From positions 31,971,748 through 32,035,747 of the forward strand of contig NW_026947506.1 of NCBI RefSeq assembly GCF_034190915.1: DNA of 64,000 bases. The letters run 5' to 3'. Within the stretch, counting starts at the first letter, position 1. The number at the start of each line of letters is the position of its first letter. Both the position numbers and the translations under genes were made by a program. This document shows positions 52,070 to 63,070 of this stretch, in pieces. The stretch is from Cavia porcellus (taxonomy: Eukaryota; Chordata; Mammalia; Rodentia; Caviidae). The notes beneath the pieces were generated by a model, which was not told where the DNA came from, searched no databases, and worked only from the letters and a program-made list of their open reading frames with translations.

Positions 52070-52705
52070 TTTTTTAACAAATGCCTATTAGTTTTACAAA
52101 ATACTGTTTCAGTGTGGTATTTTCATACATATGTATATTTTGATTACATCCATCCCCCATTACCCTCCCTTGCACCACCTCCCCTACCTCTTGTTCCCTA
52201 CCCTTGTCTAATAATAATCCTCTTTCTACTTTCATATTATCTTTTTAGATTCCACATATTAGGGGGAAATGCTGTACTTATCTTCTGAGTCTGGCTTATT
52301 TTTCTTAATGTGATGATTTCTGGAAATGACATAATTTCATTTCCTTTATGACTGAATAGTATTCCATTGTATATATATTCCACATTTTCTTTTTTTTTCT
52401 GGTATCGGAGGCTCACACACATGACCTCACTCTTGAGAGGCAACCACTTGTGCTGCTGAGCTAAATCCCCAACCCTTCCCAGTTTCCTTTATCTACTCAC
52501 CTGTTGATAAGCACGTAGGCTGGTTCCATATCTGGCCTTTCATGAATTGTACCACAGTAAATATGAGTGTTCAGGTATACATAACATGCTGACTTTAATT
52601 CTTTTGAGAAAATATATATTAGGAGTGCTATAGCTCAGTCATATAATAGCTCTGTTTTTAGTTTTTTGAGAATCTTTCATGCTGATTTCCATAGTAGCTG
52701 TGTGC
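52070..52705 (-). mobile_element. old L1, 3' part (left of solo LTR)
   Basis: Antisense L1 3'UTR and ORF2-end text, for example the rodent-L1-like run around 52150-52200 (ccccattaccctcccttgca). It is interrupted by an ID at 52386-52477 and by the LTR that follows. Confidence 0.75.
52386..52477 (-). mobile_element. ID SINE
   Basis: Reverse body ending gctaaatccccaaccc, within the old L1. Confidence 0.8.
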
Positions 52706-53109
52706 TGTGGCTTATATCTTGAGGTACCCTCTTGCACTTACAAGTGGGACTTTCAGAGGTAGCTGGATTTAGGGTGTGTGAATATGGATTAAGGGTAGTG
52801 ATACTGGGATTAAGGGTTCATGAACTGAATTGGTCATGGCTGGTTTGTCATAGTTCTGTATATGGGCAGTGGAAAGCCACAGCTAAGAAATGGGTGGCGC
52901 CACCCAAAAGGCTTGCAGCCTAGAAGGCGTAAAAGAGAAAAGGAGGTTCACTGCTTGCTGCCTCTTGTCTGCTCTGCCATAGACTGTTTCTTCTCTGCTG
53001 TGCTGCCCTGCCTTGGAGCCAACCAACTATAGACTGAAACCTTTACAGACAGAGCTAAAATAAACTTTTCCTCCTTTAACTTGTGGGTGTCGAGTATTTT
53101 GTTTCTGCA
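52706..53109 (+). mobile_element. solo LTR, MaLR-like, inside the old L1
   Basis: 404 bases from TGTGGCTTATATC to TTTCTGCA, with GTGC on both sides (52702-52705 and 53110-53113) as a short target duplication. It has an AATAAA-type signal (ctaaaataaactttt) near the 3' end. The L1 text is continuous across it once it is removed. No coding part remains. Confidence 0.75.
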
Positions 53110-53873
53110 GTGCTAATTTACATTCCACGAGCAATGTAGAAGAGTTCCTTTTCCCCCACATCCTTGCCAGTATTTATTGATTTTTGTATTCTTGATAGAG
53201 TGCTCCGTTCTGGCTAGGTAGGGTGGAATCTCAGATTAGTTTAATTTTCAGTTCTCTGATGGCTAAAGATGTTGAACATTTTTTATATATTTATTAGCCA
53301 TTTGTACTAACTCTTTGGAAAAATGTCTGTTCATTTCATTTGTCCATTTCCCACCTGGACTGCTATATTTCTTGGTGTTAAATTTTTTGAGTTTTTAATA
53401 TAATCTAACTGTTAATCTTCTGTTGGAAAATGGCTGGCAGAGATTTTCTCCTCTAGGCTCTCTTTATTCTGTTGGCTATTTCCTGAGCTATACAAAAACT
53501 TTAGTTCAATATCATCCCATTTTTTGATTCTATTATTTTCTGTGTTATTAGAGTTCCACTCCAGAAATATTTGCCTTTGCCTGTGGCTTCAAGTGTTCTT
53601 CCTAGGTTTTCTTCTAGCAGTTTCAGTGGTTCAGTCTTATTTCTAGGTCTTTGATCTATTTTGAGATGATTTTTGTACAAGGTAAGAAGGTTTCAGTTTC
53701 AGTAGTTTCAGTCTTTTGCATGTGGTTACTCAGTTTTCCCAGCACTGTTTGTTACAGAGGCTGTGCTTTCTCCAACATCATTTATGGCTCCTTGTCCATA
53801 ATTAAATAGCTGTAGTTGTATGGATTTGTTTCTGTGTTCTCTCTTCTATTCCATTGGTATATATGTCTGTTTT
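53110..53873 (-). mobile_element. old L1, ORF2 part (between LTR and half-L1)
   Basis: Continuation of the antisense old L1. The text near 53841 (ttctattccattggtatata) is the classic antisense L1 ORF2 signature. It is broken at 53874 by the half-L1 insertion. Confidence 0.8.
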
Positions 53874-54075
53874 GTTTTTGTTTGTTTTTTTTTTTTTTAT
53901 TTAAAGAAAAGGAAACAAAAAAATACATGGAGATTTTAAAAAAAGGGTAGAAATAATACAAAATTACAGAAAAACAAACGGTAAGAAATTGCCGGTTGAT
54001 AAGTTACATATTGTCATCTTAGAAATAGCTGGTCAGGTTACAAAATTAAAGTATTTAGAATGACATTCAAAAAGT

Positions 54076-54175
54076 TGGGGCTGGGGATTTAGCTCAGCGG
54101 CATAAGCGCCTGCCTTGCAAGCAGGCAGTCGTAAGTTCGATCCCTGGTACCGATAAAAATGAGAAAGACAAAAAA

Positions 54176-54210
<35 letters not shown>

Positions 54211-54212
54211 AA
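54076..54212 (+). mobile_element. ID SINE with AAAT tail, nested in half-L1
   Basis: Consensus body followed by about nine AAAT units (54174-54212). Confidence 0.9.
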
Positions 54213-54765
54213 AAGTGACACTACAGACAGTTCTGTTCAATGATCGAACAAAAACTCAGTAATATGGTTATCAGTCCTACACACTTGTTTTACATCTCAA
54301 AGAGGGTAAGATTAAACATATCAAAACAGAACAAAGCAGTTAAAAAAACAATTTAAAGAAATACAGATTTCAAAGCAAGTCCGCTGGAGATCTTCACTGT
54401 CTGTCTCTAGTTTCTTACAAATAGTTGTCCCCATCTTCACCCACTTTATATACTAATTGCATATTATAGAACTAATCAAATCATTACAGGATAATGAAGG
54501 CTTTTTAGATCTTCAAAATCCAACATTAGGGAAGACAATAATAACTACCATCACATCTCTCATTCTCTTCGTGGTAGCTGTCCCCATCTCTACATATGCT
54601 GAAATTAAACTCAAGAGACCAGACCAATGTCATTCTAATCAGCAAACAATAGTATTGCTAGAATTTATATCATAATGCTACAAAATTAGCATCAGGTTTC
54701 TTAGCATCTCTTCTTCAGAGTATCTGTTCATTACATCTTGCATTATATAATCTGTTCCCGTAAAT

Positions 54766-54879
54766 AATTTTTTTTGGGGGGTGGGGGTCTTTTTCCTTTT
54801 TATCGGTACCGGGATTGAAGTCATGACTGCCTGCTTGCAAGGCAGGCACCTATGCCGCTGAGCTAAATCCCCAACCCTC
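54766..54879 (-). mobile_element. ID SINE, nested in half-L1
   Basis: Reverse-oriented near-consensus body (accgggattgaagtcatgac); taaataattt on both sides. Confidence 0.9.
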
Positions 54880-55803
54880 ATAAATAATTTAAAAAAAAAA
54901 AAAGCTCATGTGTGAATTTCTACATATATATCTATCCTCTCTGTATTATAGGGAAAACCAAGTCGTAGCAAGACAGCAAAACAAATTCCTAGAAAAACAT
55001 GCAATGGATAAGACATATAAGACCACAATATAGATGATCTTCTGTAGTTACAGTGTTTTCTCTTGTTATTTTCAATAGATTTGTCCACAACACCGGCTTA
55101 ATATAGTTAAACATAGTATCACCTATTTTTATAAAAACTTAACTTTGACAGCATTGTAGGATTTGAGAGCTGTTACTAATTAATACCAGTATGGATATCC
55201 TTTACATCTTGTCATCTTCAGAGTAGTTGCCTCTACTTTTAGGGTTGATACTAACAAGCATACCAAATTCAAATAAAATCAGCCAAGGCCAACCCATAGT
55301 CTTATGATTCAGATTCAATTAAGATCAGTCATAGTAAGACAATGTAAGTAATACAGGATTTCAGTTTAAGTTAATAGGAAAGTAAGGATAGTTACCATGG
55401 TATAACCTGCTATTTTTGGGTCAAGATGTCTGTGCCCTCAAATCTGACATGAGTGGACAGACCAGAACAAATTAAATTCAAACTAAATATGGCAATAAGA
55501 CTACTGTGTCTTTTAAATCCTTATACACTATTAACAATGACCTCTGCCTTTTTTTATAGTGTTTCAGAGCTGTCTATACTAAAGACTATAGCTTACCGTC
55601 TCTGCCTCCTGTCTGCTACTCCACTTTTCTGCTATAATTTGTCCACCTTATTCTCTCATTCCACTGTCTGCCCCATTCATTGAGGCCTCTCTGCCACTGT
55701 TGCTGGAATCCTGTTATCCCTTCCTCTCTTTCTCTGTAACGTCCTTCAGCACTCTCTGTAGGGTTGGATTGGTGGCCACGAACTCCCACAGTTCCTCCTT
55801 GTC

Positions 55804-56856
55804 TTAGAAGCATCTTATTTCTCCATTAATTTTGAGAGAGAGTTTTGACGGGTATATGAGCCTTGGTTGCATATTATTTTCTTTCAGGACTTGGAATATT
55901 TCTCCCCATTCCCTTCTTGACTTAAGAGTTTGTGTTGATAAGTCTGTTGTTATTTTGATAATTTTCCCGTTGTAGGTAATCTGCTTCTTTTCTCTGGCTG
56001 CTTTTAATATTCTGTTCTTTTGGTGGATTTCTGGAATCTTGATTATTATATGTCTAGGCGTAGATCTGTTTTGGTTGTAGGTAGCTGGTGTTCTGTATGC
56101 CTCTTTTATCTGGATATCATTTCTTTTTGCTATACATGGAAAATTTTGCTTTAATATATCTGTGAATATTCTTTGTATTTCATTTTTGGTTGCTCCTGCT
56201 TCCTCACTCACATTCTTTATTCTTAAGTTATGTATCTTTTTGTCATCTTCTAGCCTTTGAATTGTTTCTTTCTGGTTCCTTGTTATTTTTAAGAGGCTTT
56301 TTCTTTCACGGTCGTATGCCATAAATCTCTCTTCAAGTTTCAGAAGGCTGTCTTTGGTTTCTGTCAAGGCATTTTGCCAGTGTTCAATGGAGTTTTTAGT
56401 TTCCTGGTAATCTCTTTGGATCTGTTTCATGTATTCTAAGTTATGTTTAAATTCTTCTTCAGAAGTTTCTCTTTCTTTTCTGATTTCCTCAGTTCTTCCA
56501 TCTGTGTTCTCTTGGGCAGGGCTTGTCATTTCTTTAATTAATTTCTTTATATCTTGCCTCACTTGGATCAGGAGTACAGCTTTAAATTCATCTATGAGGT
56601 CATGGAGGTATTTTTTAATTTTGGCTGATGCTGTGTCCAGTATTGGATGGTTACTGTGCTTGTTCTCTTCAGTGTTTACTTCTCCTGGGCTTATTTTCTC
56701 ATGTTGGGCAGCTGGAGATTTTTTTTTTTTTTTTTTATCTCTTGTCATGTTTCTGGATTCTTTCAGACTGGAGTGTCCTGGGGGTCTCTGGCCCTCTCCG
56801 TATTGCTTAGAGCCTTTCAGAAGCATGCTGACTTGAGTTTTTGCTGTCCTCCCCAA
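55804..56856 (-). CDS. L1 ORF1 protein (RNA-binding chaperone), prematurely stopped
   Basis: 350 codons open. Residues 1-100 are a basic, low-complexity head with a lysine run (KKKKKK, from the poly-T at 56720-56737). Residues about 85-210 are a coiled coil. Residues about 210-300 are the RRM (RIKNVSEEAGATKNEI), followed by the C-terminal domain (ILKAAREKKQITYNGKIIKI). These are the L1 ORF1p domains in the usual order. The TAA after GEIRCF looks premature: the same frame downstream keeps L1-like text (VATNPTLQRVLKDV) for about 37 codons. ORF1p normally trimerises and coats L1 RNA. This copy is one nonsense change from its fuller length. Confidence 0.92.
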   Translation of the reverse strand: MGRTAKTQVSMLLKGSKQYGEGQRPPGHSSLKESRNMTRDKKKKKKSPAAQHEKISPGEVNTEENKHSNHPILDTASAKIKKYLHDLIDEFKAVLLIQVRQDIKKLIKEMTSPAQENTDGRTEEIRKERETSEEEFKHNLEYMKQIQRDYQETKNSIEHWQNALTETKDSLLKLEERFMAYDRERKSLLKITRNQKETIQRLEDDKKIHNLRIKNVSEEAGATKNEIQRIFTDILKQNFPCIAKRNDIQIKEAYRTPATYNQNRSTPRHIIIKIPEIHQKNRILKAAREKKQITYNGKIIKITTDLSTQTLKSRREWGEIFQVLKENNMQPRLIYPSKLSLKINGEIRCF

Positions 56857-56989
56857 TTTGCTGTTATCTGGGGTAGGCTGGGATGCAGGGGCGGTACAGG
56901 CTAGCCTCCAGCCTCTGTGCCAATCAATCCGTAAATTAGGCTGTACTTTCTGGATGTCACTGAGTTGTGACTATTTTGTATCTGTTTAT

Positions 56990-57400
56990 TGGGCCCCAAG
57001 CAGAGGCTTGGTTCAGCCCCAGCATATCCTGCCAGTTCTCTCTGTGCCAGAAGCAGCTGACTAATGTCACCATAGCACGGGGTTCTGCCCAAATCCCAGC
57101 TCTTCTCTTCCAGACCTCTCTGTGACAGGAGCACCAGGACAGCAGGTCTGCCCAATTCCAAGATGTCTTCCACTAGTTCTCTGTATGACACTGAAGCCAG
57201 CACGGCATCAGGCTCTGCCCAATTTCAAGACAGCCTCCACCAGACCTCCCTACAGGGCAACTTGGTGATGTTACCGAGCCGCAGGTTCTGCCCAACTCTT
57301 AAGATGTCTTCCGCCAGACTCTCTGTGTTATTGATGTCCCCGTGGTGGTGGTCTCTGCCCAGTTCCAAGATGTTCTCTGGCCAACCCCAGTGGCCACGGG
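56990..57400 (-). repeat. degenerate tandem repeats in the L1 5'UTR
   Basis: The string TCTGCCC recurs at 57084, 57147, 57214, 57287 and 57354 (spacing 63, 67, 73, 67). Each is followed by a variant of caaTTCCAAGAtgtcttcc and then an AGACcTCTCTGTG-like block. A weaker sixth copy lies at about 57010-57060. This resembles monomer arrays that act as promoters in other rodent L1s. Confidence 0.75.
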
Positions 57401-57885
57401 ACCCAGTCCCCAGTACTCACCAGAGTTTGGTGCAGGTCTTCCTCTTGGGTCTACTGCACACCACGCCGCTCGCCCTCACTGCGCTCCCGGCACAGCGTGG
57501 AATGGTCAGAAAACTGCACAGTGTTCAGCTTCGGAGCTCCAGAGCCTTTCACAGTCTCCTCTGGTGCAGCGGGGCAGTCCTGGCTGCTTCTCGGGGTCCC
57601 AAGTCTCAATTCCCAGCAGTCACCAAAAGCCAACACAGCTTTTCCTGTTGGATCCACGGGTCAGTTTGCTGATTTAAAGGTGCGGGATTTGCAGCCTCCC
57701 GTTATCAGCCTTCGCAGTCTCAGCACGACTTTAAATCCTCCAGCCGCACTGTCTTGGTTAATAAGAATCTTTATCCATTCGTCTGGCCCTCTCCATGTTG
57801 TCATATTCTAGCATCTAATGTGATTTCTCCGGAGAGACTCTCCGCCCGATCCCCTAGCAAGCTGTTATTTTCTCGAAGCCCTATG

Positions 57886-58260
57886 TGTCTGTTTTTGTAG
57901 CACATCTGCACTGGTTTTGTTTCTAAGGCTTTGTGATACAGTTCGAATTCAAGTATTGTGACGTCTCCAGGGTTGTTTTTTTGCTTAGGATTGCTTTAGC
58001 TACTGTAAATATTTTGTGGTTGTATGAATTTTACAATTGTTTTATATCTAGTTCCATAAAGAATATTTTTGGGATTTTGATGGGGATTCCATTGAACCAC
58101 TTTTGGTAAAACGAGCATTTTAACAACCTTAATTTCAGTAGTCCATGACCATGGGCATTCTTTCTTCTTCTAATGTCTTTGGAGGACTGTAGTTTTCACA
58201 GTACAGATCTTCATATTCTTGGGCTGAATCCTGGGGGGTAGGAGTCGGAGGGATTAAGCC
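57886..58260 (-). mobile_element. old L1, ORF2 part (right of half-L1)
   Basis: Resumes the antisense L1 ORF2 text exactly where it broke at 53874 (ctatgtgtctgtttttgtag and onwards). Confidence 0.75.
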
Positions 58261-59389
58261 ATTGTGAATGGAATTTTTTCCTTGATTTCTTTCTCAAGTA
58301 GTTCATTATTAGTATATAGGAAAGCTGCTGTTTTTTTAACGTTGAATTTTTTATGTCCTGCAAAGTCTGCTTCTTTTAACAGCAGTGAAGACAGTATGAA
58401 ATGGAGTCATCTATTTTATACTACTACACTTGTGGTATTTTGTCATAGGAGGAATAGAAAACCAACAGGGTCATTTAGAATGTGCCATGTTTTGCATCAC
58501 CAGTTGTAAGACATATCAGCATTTAAGCCTCAGGTTCTTCCACTATAACTAAAATCACAGATCACCTGTGTGACCCCAAAATGGGTAGGGATTTCTTCCT
58601 GCCAGCAAGCAATCAGTTCTGCAGCAAACACACCAGCTAGGCATCCTCTAAGTAAGTTCAGTTCTGATGCTGTCTACTGGAGATGATTTCATATTCCATA
58701 GATGGAGGAATCAGTCCCAGAGATCCCTGTTTTAGACACCAGTTCCAAGTCCAGGCCTCAGAAACTTCTGGCTTGACTGGCTACAAGTTAGGATTTTCAT
58801 CACTTGTTGGTGGTAGAATGAGGGGAGAGTCAGGGTCTTGTTTTGTAGCTCAGCTGACAGTTTAACCTCTCATTTCTCCAGCCTCAGCCTCAGTGCTGAG
58901 ATTATGGGTGTATGCCATCATAAGTTCCTTGACTTAACCTTTAGGCTCAATTAATTTGCTAAAGCTGCACACAGAACTCAAGGAAATATTTATTTAGTTA
59001 TATGTTTATTGTTAGGGGTACTGTAAAGGAAACAAGCAGCCAGATAAAAGAGATACACAGGGCCAAGGTCCTGAGCTCAGGAGCCTGCATCCTATACAGA
59101 GGGAGTGCCACCTTCCTGCATATACCCAGGTTCTGTCTCACCTTCCTATAAGCCTCCATATATTCAGCTATCTGAAGCTCTTTGGGCTTTTATGGAGACT
59201 TCATTGCATAGGCATGATTGAAGTATTACAACCTTTCACAAATGTGATTGGACAGAAAGAATGTGAGCTCATGGAAATAGATTAAGTGGGAGAACCCAGC
59301 AAGGCAGATCTTTTCAGATTGTTTTTGGACTCTGAACAGCATATCTTCTTCCTAGGCTTAGGGCAGGGCCCCTTCTAAAATGGAGGGCT

Positions 59390-59490
59390 TAGCTGGGTAT
59401 AGTGGCACACATTTCTAATCCCAGCACTTGGGAGGCAGAAATAGAGGATCACTGAGTTCAAGGTCAGTCTGAACTACACATTGAAGCTGA
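59390..59490 (+). mobile_element. B1 SINE, truncated
   Basis: gctgggtatagtggcacaca to agtctgaactacacattga. Confidence 0.75.
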
Positions 59491-59779
59491 AATGAATGTA
59501 TGAATGGATCTTATGATGTGCTGTCAGATAGGCAGGTCAGATAATTTCTTTATGGCCAAGAAAGGCAGGAAAGACTCACTGCAATGGGAGAAGCAGGGAG
59601 GCCTGGGCCAGCGCTGCCCTCAGCCCCCACTTTCGGCCACATTACCCTGCCCTCAGGGGGCTCAGGGTGCTAATAAGTGGCTTAGCCACAGGAGCTGGAG
59701 CCAGGTAGAACTTCAGTCATTCCAAGGGAGGTTCACTGATTTACACTCCTGCTTTCATAAAGTTTGGCTGCCAGAGCAC

Positions 59780-62095
59780 TGTGAATGGAAACAACCTCAA
59801 AGTCAGGTTGTCCAAAGCTGGGCAAGAACACCCGGTACAGTTTTGGAATGAAGTGGAAGAAACCCAGCAGGTGAAATTTTGGGCAGAGCTCTAGGCCATG
59901 ACTTTGAGGAGCAACTTTCTTTTTCTAAAAGGTTATTGAAGGATTTAACCAGTCTTCTCACCAAGAGAAAATAGAAGCACAAGTTAAACCTGTCCCTCTA
60001 GAAGTGTTGGGGAGTACTACTAGGGATCAAGATCAGCTCCAGGCCTGGGAAAGTGAAGGACTTGCCCAGATTTCTCAACAAAATAGCAGTTCTCCTTCTA
60101 GCTGGTGGGCAGGGGATAGGACTTGGAGTTACACACCTTAAGGAGATGTATGGCGTTGCTTTATCTTCCCGTAAGATACTTTTTCAGATTCAAGCAGAGT
60201 ATATCCTGAAACTACTACTCTTAGCTGAGAAATATTATGGCAACAAATATGTCATCCCCTGGTATATTAAGACCAGTGACAGAATAATGGAAGCAACAAA
60301 GTTCTTCACAAAGCGCAAGTACTTTGGTTTAAAAAAGAAAATGTGACAGATTTTTCATGAACCACAAGTACTTTGGTTTAAAAAGACAGAGAGAATGTAA
60401 TCTTTTTTCAGTAGGGAATGGTGCCTGCTATGAATTTTGATGGCAAAATTATATTGGAAGAGAAGAACAAAGTTTCGATGGCCCCAGATGACTCTTGGAG
60501 CCCAAAATATTCTGGAGGGTATGGAACAAAGAGGCATTTGGTACGTTCATGTCTGTTGAGTAGACAGTTTATTGGTAAAGATGGCAGACCACAGTTCATT
60601 GGATTTTGCATTCAGAAAGGAACAGAGGAGGAGGCAAAGCTGGGAGAGAAGACAAACACTACAGACCCAGTTAGAGTGGTTTGCCAGGTGGACAGTGTAT
60701 TAGGTGTTGGAATATAGGGAAATTTCTTTCTGACAACAGCTCAGAAATGAAGCACAAATAGATGACTTTTGTTCAATGTGGACAACATTACTGATCATTT
60801 CTTTACCATATTGTTTTCTGAGAAATGTTAATGTTACAAACCTCAGCTGCAGCACCATATACTTCAAAGAGAGTCTGTCAGTGAATTCCCAGAGCAAGTT
60901 AATTCAGCCAGACAAGCCAAACAGAATAAAGATGAAAAAATTTGTCTTTGACATCTTCCAGTTTGCAAAGAAGTTTGGTATATGAAGTATTACAGGAAGA
61001 GGAGTTTTCCCCTACTCAAGAATGTAAACTGTCAGAATAGAAAGGACAGCCCTACAACTGCAAGGCATCCCTTCACCATTGCTGGGTCCTCAGTGTAGAG
61101 GGCTACTTCATAGATGAAAATGGTTCTCACCTAGCAATTCCCTGCTTGAAGGATGCCAGTGAATACCAATCCAGAGTGAAATCTCTCTTATCTCCTGTGT
61201 TGTAGAAGGACTGGAAAGTTCTGTGGCAGATCAAGAATATATGCACCTTTGATCATTGATCAGAATTAGTGCATGAGCTGGTGAAAATGTTATATGAAGC
61301 ATATACCAAGTTTGCTGCAGCGGGGGATAGCTTATCATTTTTGATAGACCAACTGTGAACCTACAGGACTGTTGGGAGCTGATGAAGCTGGAAACAGATC
61401 CCATGTGCAAAAACAGCTGTTCAGAGAACAAAGAGTGCCCAGGGCAAGCCACGTGAAGAAGCTGTTTCAACCCAAGGACACCTAGCCCCAAGACAAACAG
61501 TGGGTTGCTAGGACAGCAAGGTATCAATGACACTAAATTGCTAAAAGGTGTAAATAAATGCCCCTGCAGTGAGGGGGCAGTTCCTTTCTTCCCATCTGGA
61601 GAGTAAGGACTCCATCTGACTACTTTTGTTTCTTGTTTTCTTATCCTCTGGTGGTCCTTCACCCAAGGAACTTCATGGGCTGCCTGGGTCGGTTGCAGGA
61701 CAGGACCTCTCTTGGAGCTCTATAAGTTTGAACATTCACAGGGTTTCATTTTGCTGGTTAAACTGTTAGAGCCACTATAAACTTTCTAAGATCCACATGA
61801 CTGAACTTCAGATAGCATTTTTATGATTCTCAGTTCACTGAAGGTCTTACGTATTTTTCAATTGTCTGATTTGTCTCCAAGTCAAAGAAAACATTGGCAA
61901 TCTAGAGAATTTCTTAAAGCTTAAGTAGTCAGGATATTCAACATCACTTTACTTAGAGCTAGAAGCTTTTGTTTTTGAAGTTGTACATACCAATATTTTT
62001 TATCAAGCATTAAACTTAATTTTAAGAAAATAATTGAACAATAAATTGCCTTATCTTGTCATCTTTGGAAAAAGGAGAAAAAAATGAAAGGTAAA
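59780..62095 (+). pseudogene. UAP1: UAP1 processed pseudogene
   Basis: An intronless, decayed copy of UDP-N-acetylglucosamine pyrophosphorylase, the enzyme that joins GlcNAc-1-P and UTP. Recognisable in order are the N-terminal LSKAGQEH text (about 59800), the nucleotide-binding loop seen as LLLAGGQG (about 60090), [18 protein letters not shown] (about 60220), FDGKIILEEKNKVSMAPD (about 60433), FIGFCIQKG and [16 protein letters not shown]. The loop's usual TRLG has become IGLG. There are several stops and frameshifts and a lost start codon. Exons are fused without introns, 3'UTR text follows the coding end (about 61290), AATAAA lies at 62040-62045 and an A-rich tail begins at about 62066. It lies in the sense direction inside RNF216. 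I found no clear target duplication. Confidence 0.93.
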
Positions 62096-62402
62096 AAATG
62101 AAGATAGTTAATTTTAATAACAGAAAAACAGTGTATTTTTAGTTTCTGTGGCCAGCCTAATAGAAGAGAAATTCTGCTTTCCATGGCCTGCCTTGGGGAG
62201 AAAAAAAGAGCAGGTGAAAGGAGGGCAGAAAAAGATCAGAGACGCAGAGAGACACAGGAGAGACAAAGCAAGCAAGGCAGAGACTGAGACTTTGTTTTCT
62301 GAGGCCCAACCCATCCAAATGTTATCACAAAAGACCATCAGGACTGCGAGTCACATTTACCACTCTGAAATTGTTTTGAAACTTCATCAGAAACTTAAGG
62401 AC

Positions 62403-62562
62403 CAGGCTAGGTGTGGTGGTACGTGTCTGTAGTCCCAGCACTCCAGAGAGAAAAGCAGGAGGATCGCTGTGAGTTTGAGGCCAGCCTGCCTGTCCTACAA
62501 AGTGAGATCAAGGCCAGGCCAAATTGCATAGTAAAACCCTCTCAAAAAGGTGAAAAAAAGAG
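62403..62562 (+). mobile_element. B1 SINE
   Basis: gctaggtgtggtggtacgtg to gtaaaaccctctcaaaa. Confidence 0.8.
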
Positions 62563-62694
62563 AAACAAACTAGGAGCCAAAGGCCAAATTCTTTAACATT
62601 ATTATTCTAGTCATTCAGAAAATAACAAGAGCTATTAGAATCATAAGCCAGGAACCATGAATGAAAAACAGTATATTGGTCATAATATCAGTGT

Positions 62695-62785
62695 GATGGG
62701 CCAGAGTTATAGCTCAGCTACACAGGTGCTTGCCTAGCAAGCACAAGATCATGAGTTCAATTCCCAGTACCTCCCCCCCAAAAAT
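62695..62785 (+). mobile_element. ID SINE
   Basis: gccagagttatagctcagct then gttcaattcccagtacc. Confidence 0.8.
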
Positions 62786-62799
62786 GCACCACACTGACA

Positions 62800-63070
62800 C
62801 AAGTTGCAAGAAACAGGAGACATGGCAGGTAGATACCACATGATCATAGCTATAGAAAAAGACACTGGTGGAAGACTGCTGAAATCTGAAAAAAGGCTGT
62901 GGCTTAGTAAATAGTACTACACCATTGTTAACTTTGGGTTTTGATTAAATACGGTTTGACTACATGTGACATTAACATCCGGAGGAGATGGGAAGAGAAT
63001 TCAGGAACTCTACTATTCCTGACACTTTTGTAGTCCCATGATACAGTATTTCAAAGTGTAAAAACATTTT
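62800..63070 (+). mobile_element. old L1 3' end
   Basis: Contains ccacatgatcatagctatag and ends acatccggaggagatgggaa, then the 'aactctactattcctgacac' block and ttcaaagtgtaaaaac, a typical L1 3' terminus. Confidence 0.5.

Larger units (their letters stand above)
53874..57885 (-). mobile_element. L1-type retrotransposon with ORF1 but no ORF2 (half-L1-like)
   Basis: Read on the - strand: a GC-rich 5'UTR with short tandem repeats (about 57885-56860), ORF1 (56856-55804), then about 1.9 kb of T-rich sequence without any reverse transcriptase or endonuclease frame, and a poly(A) tail (poly-T at 53887-53899). TGTCTGTTTT occurs on both sides (53864-53873 and 57886-57895), a likely target duplication. 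Outside it, an older antisense L1 continues on both flanks, so the insertion looks like one event. Two ID elements later landed in its 3' part. It may be a half-L1 (HAL1-like) element, or an ordinary L1 with an internal deletion. Confidence 0.8.

Noticed and set aside
57163..57672. A 169-codon ORF on the + strand as a gene
   Set aside because: It lies antisense to the GC-rich L1 5'UTR with its tandem repeats; no family resemblance, and open frames are expected there.
60053..60346. A short functional UAP1-like protein
   Set aside because: The frame is one open piece of a processed pseudogene; stops and frameshifts break it on both sides and the nucleotide-binding loop is altered.
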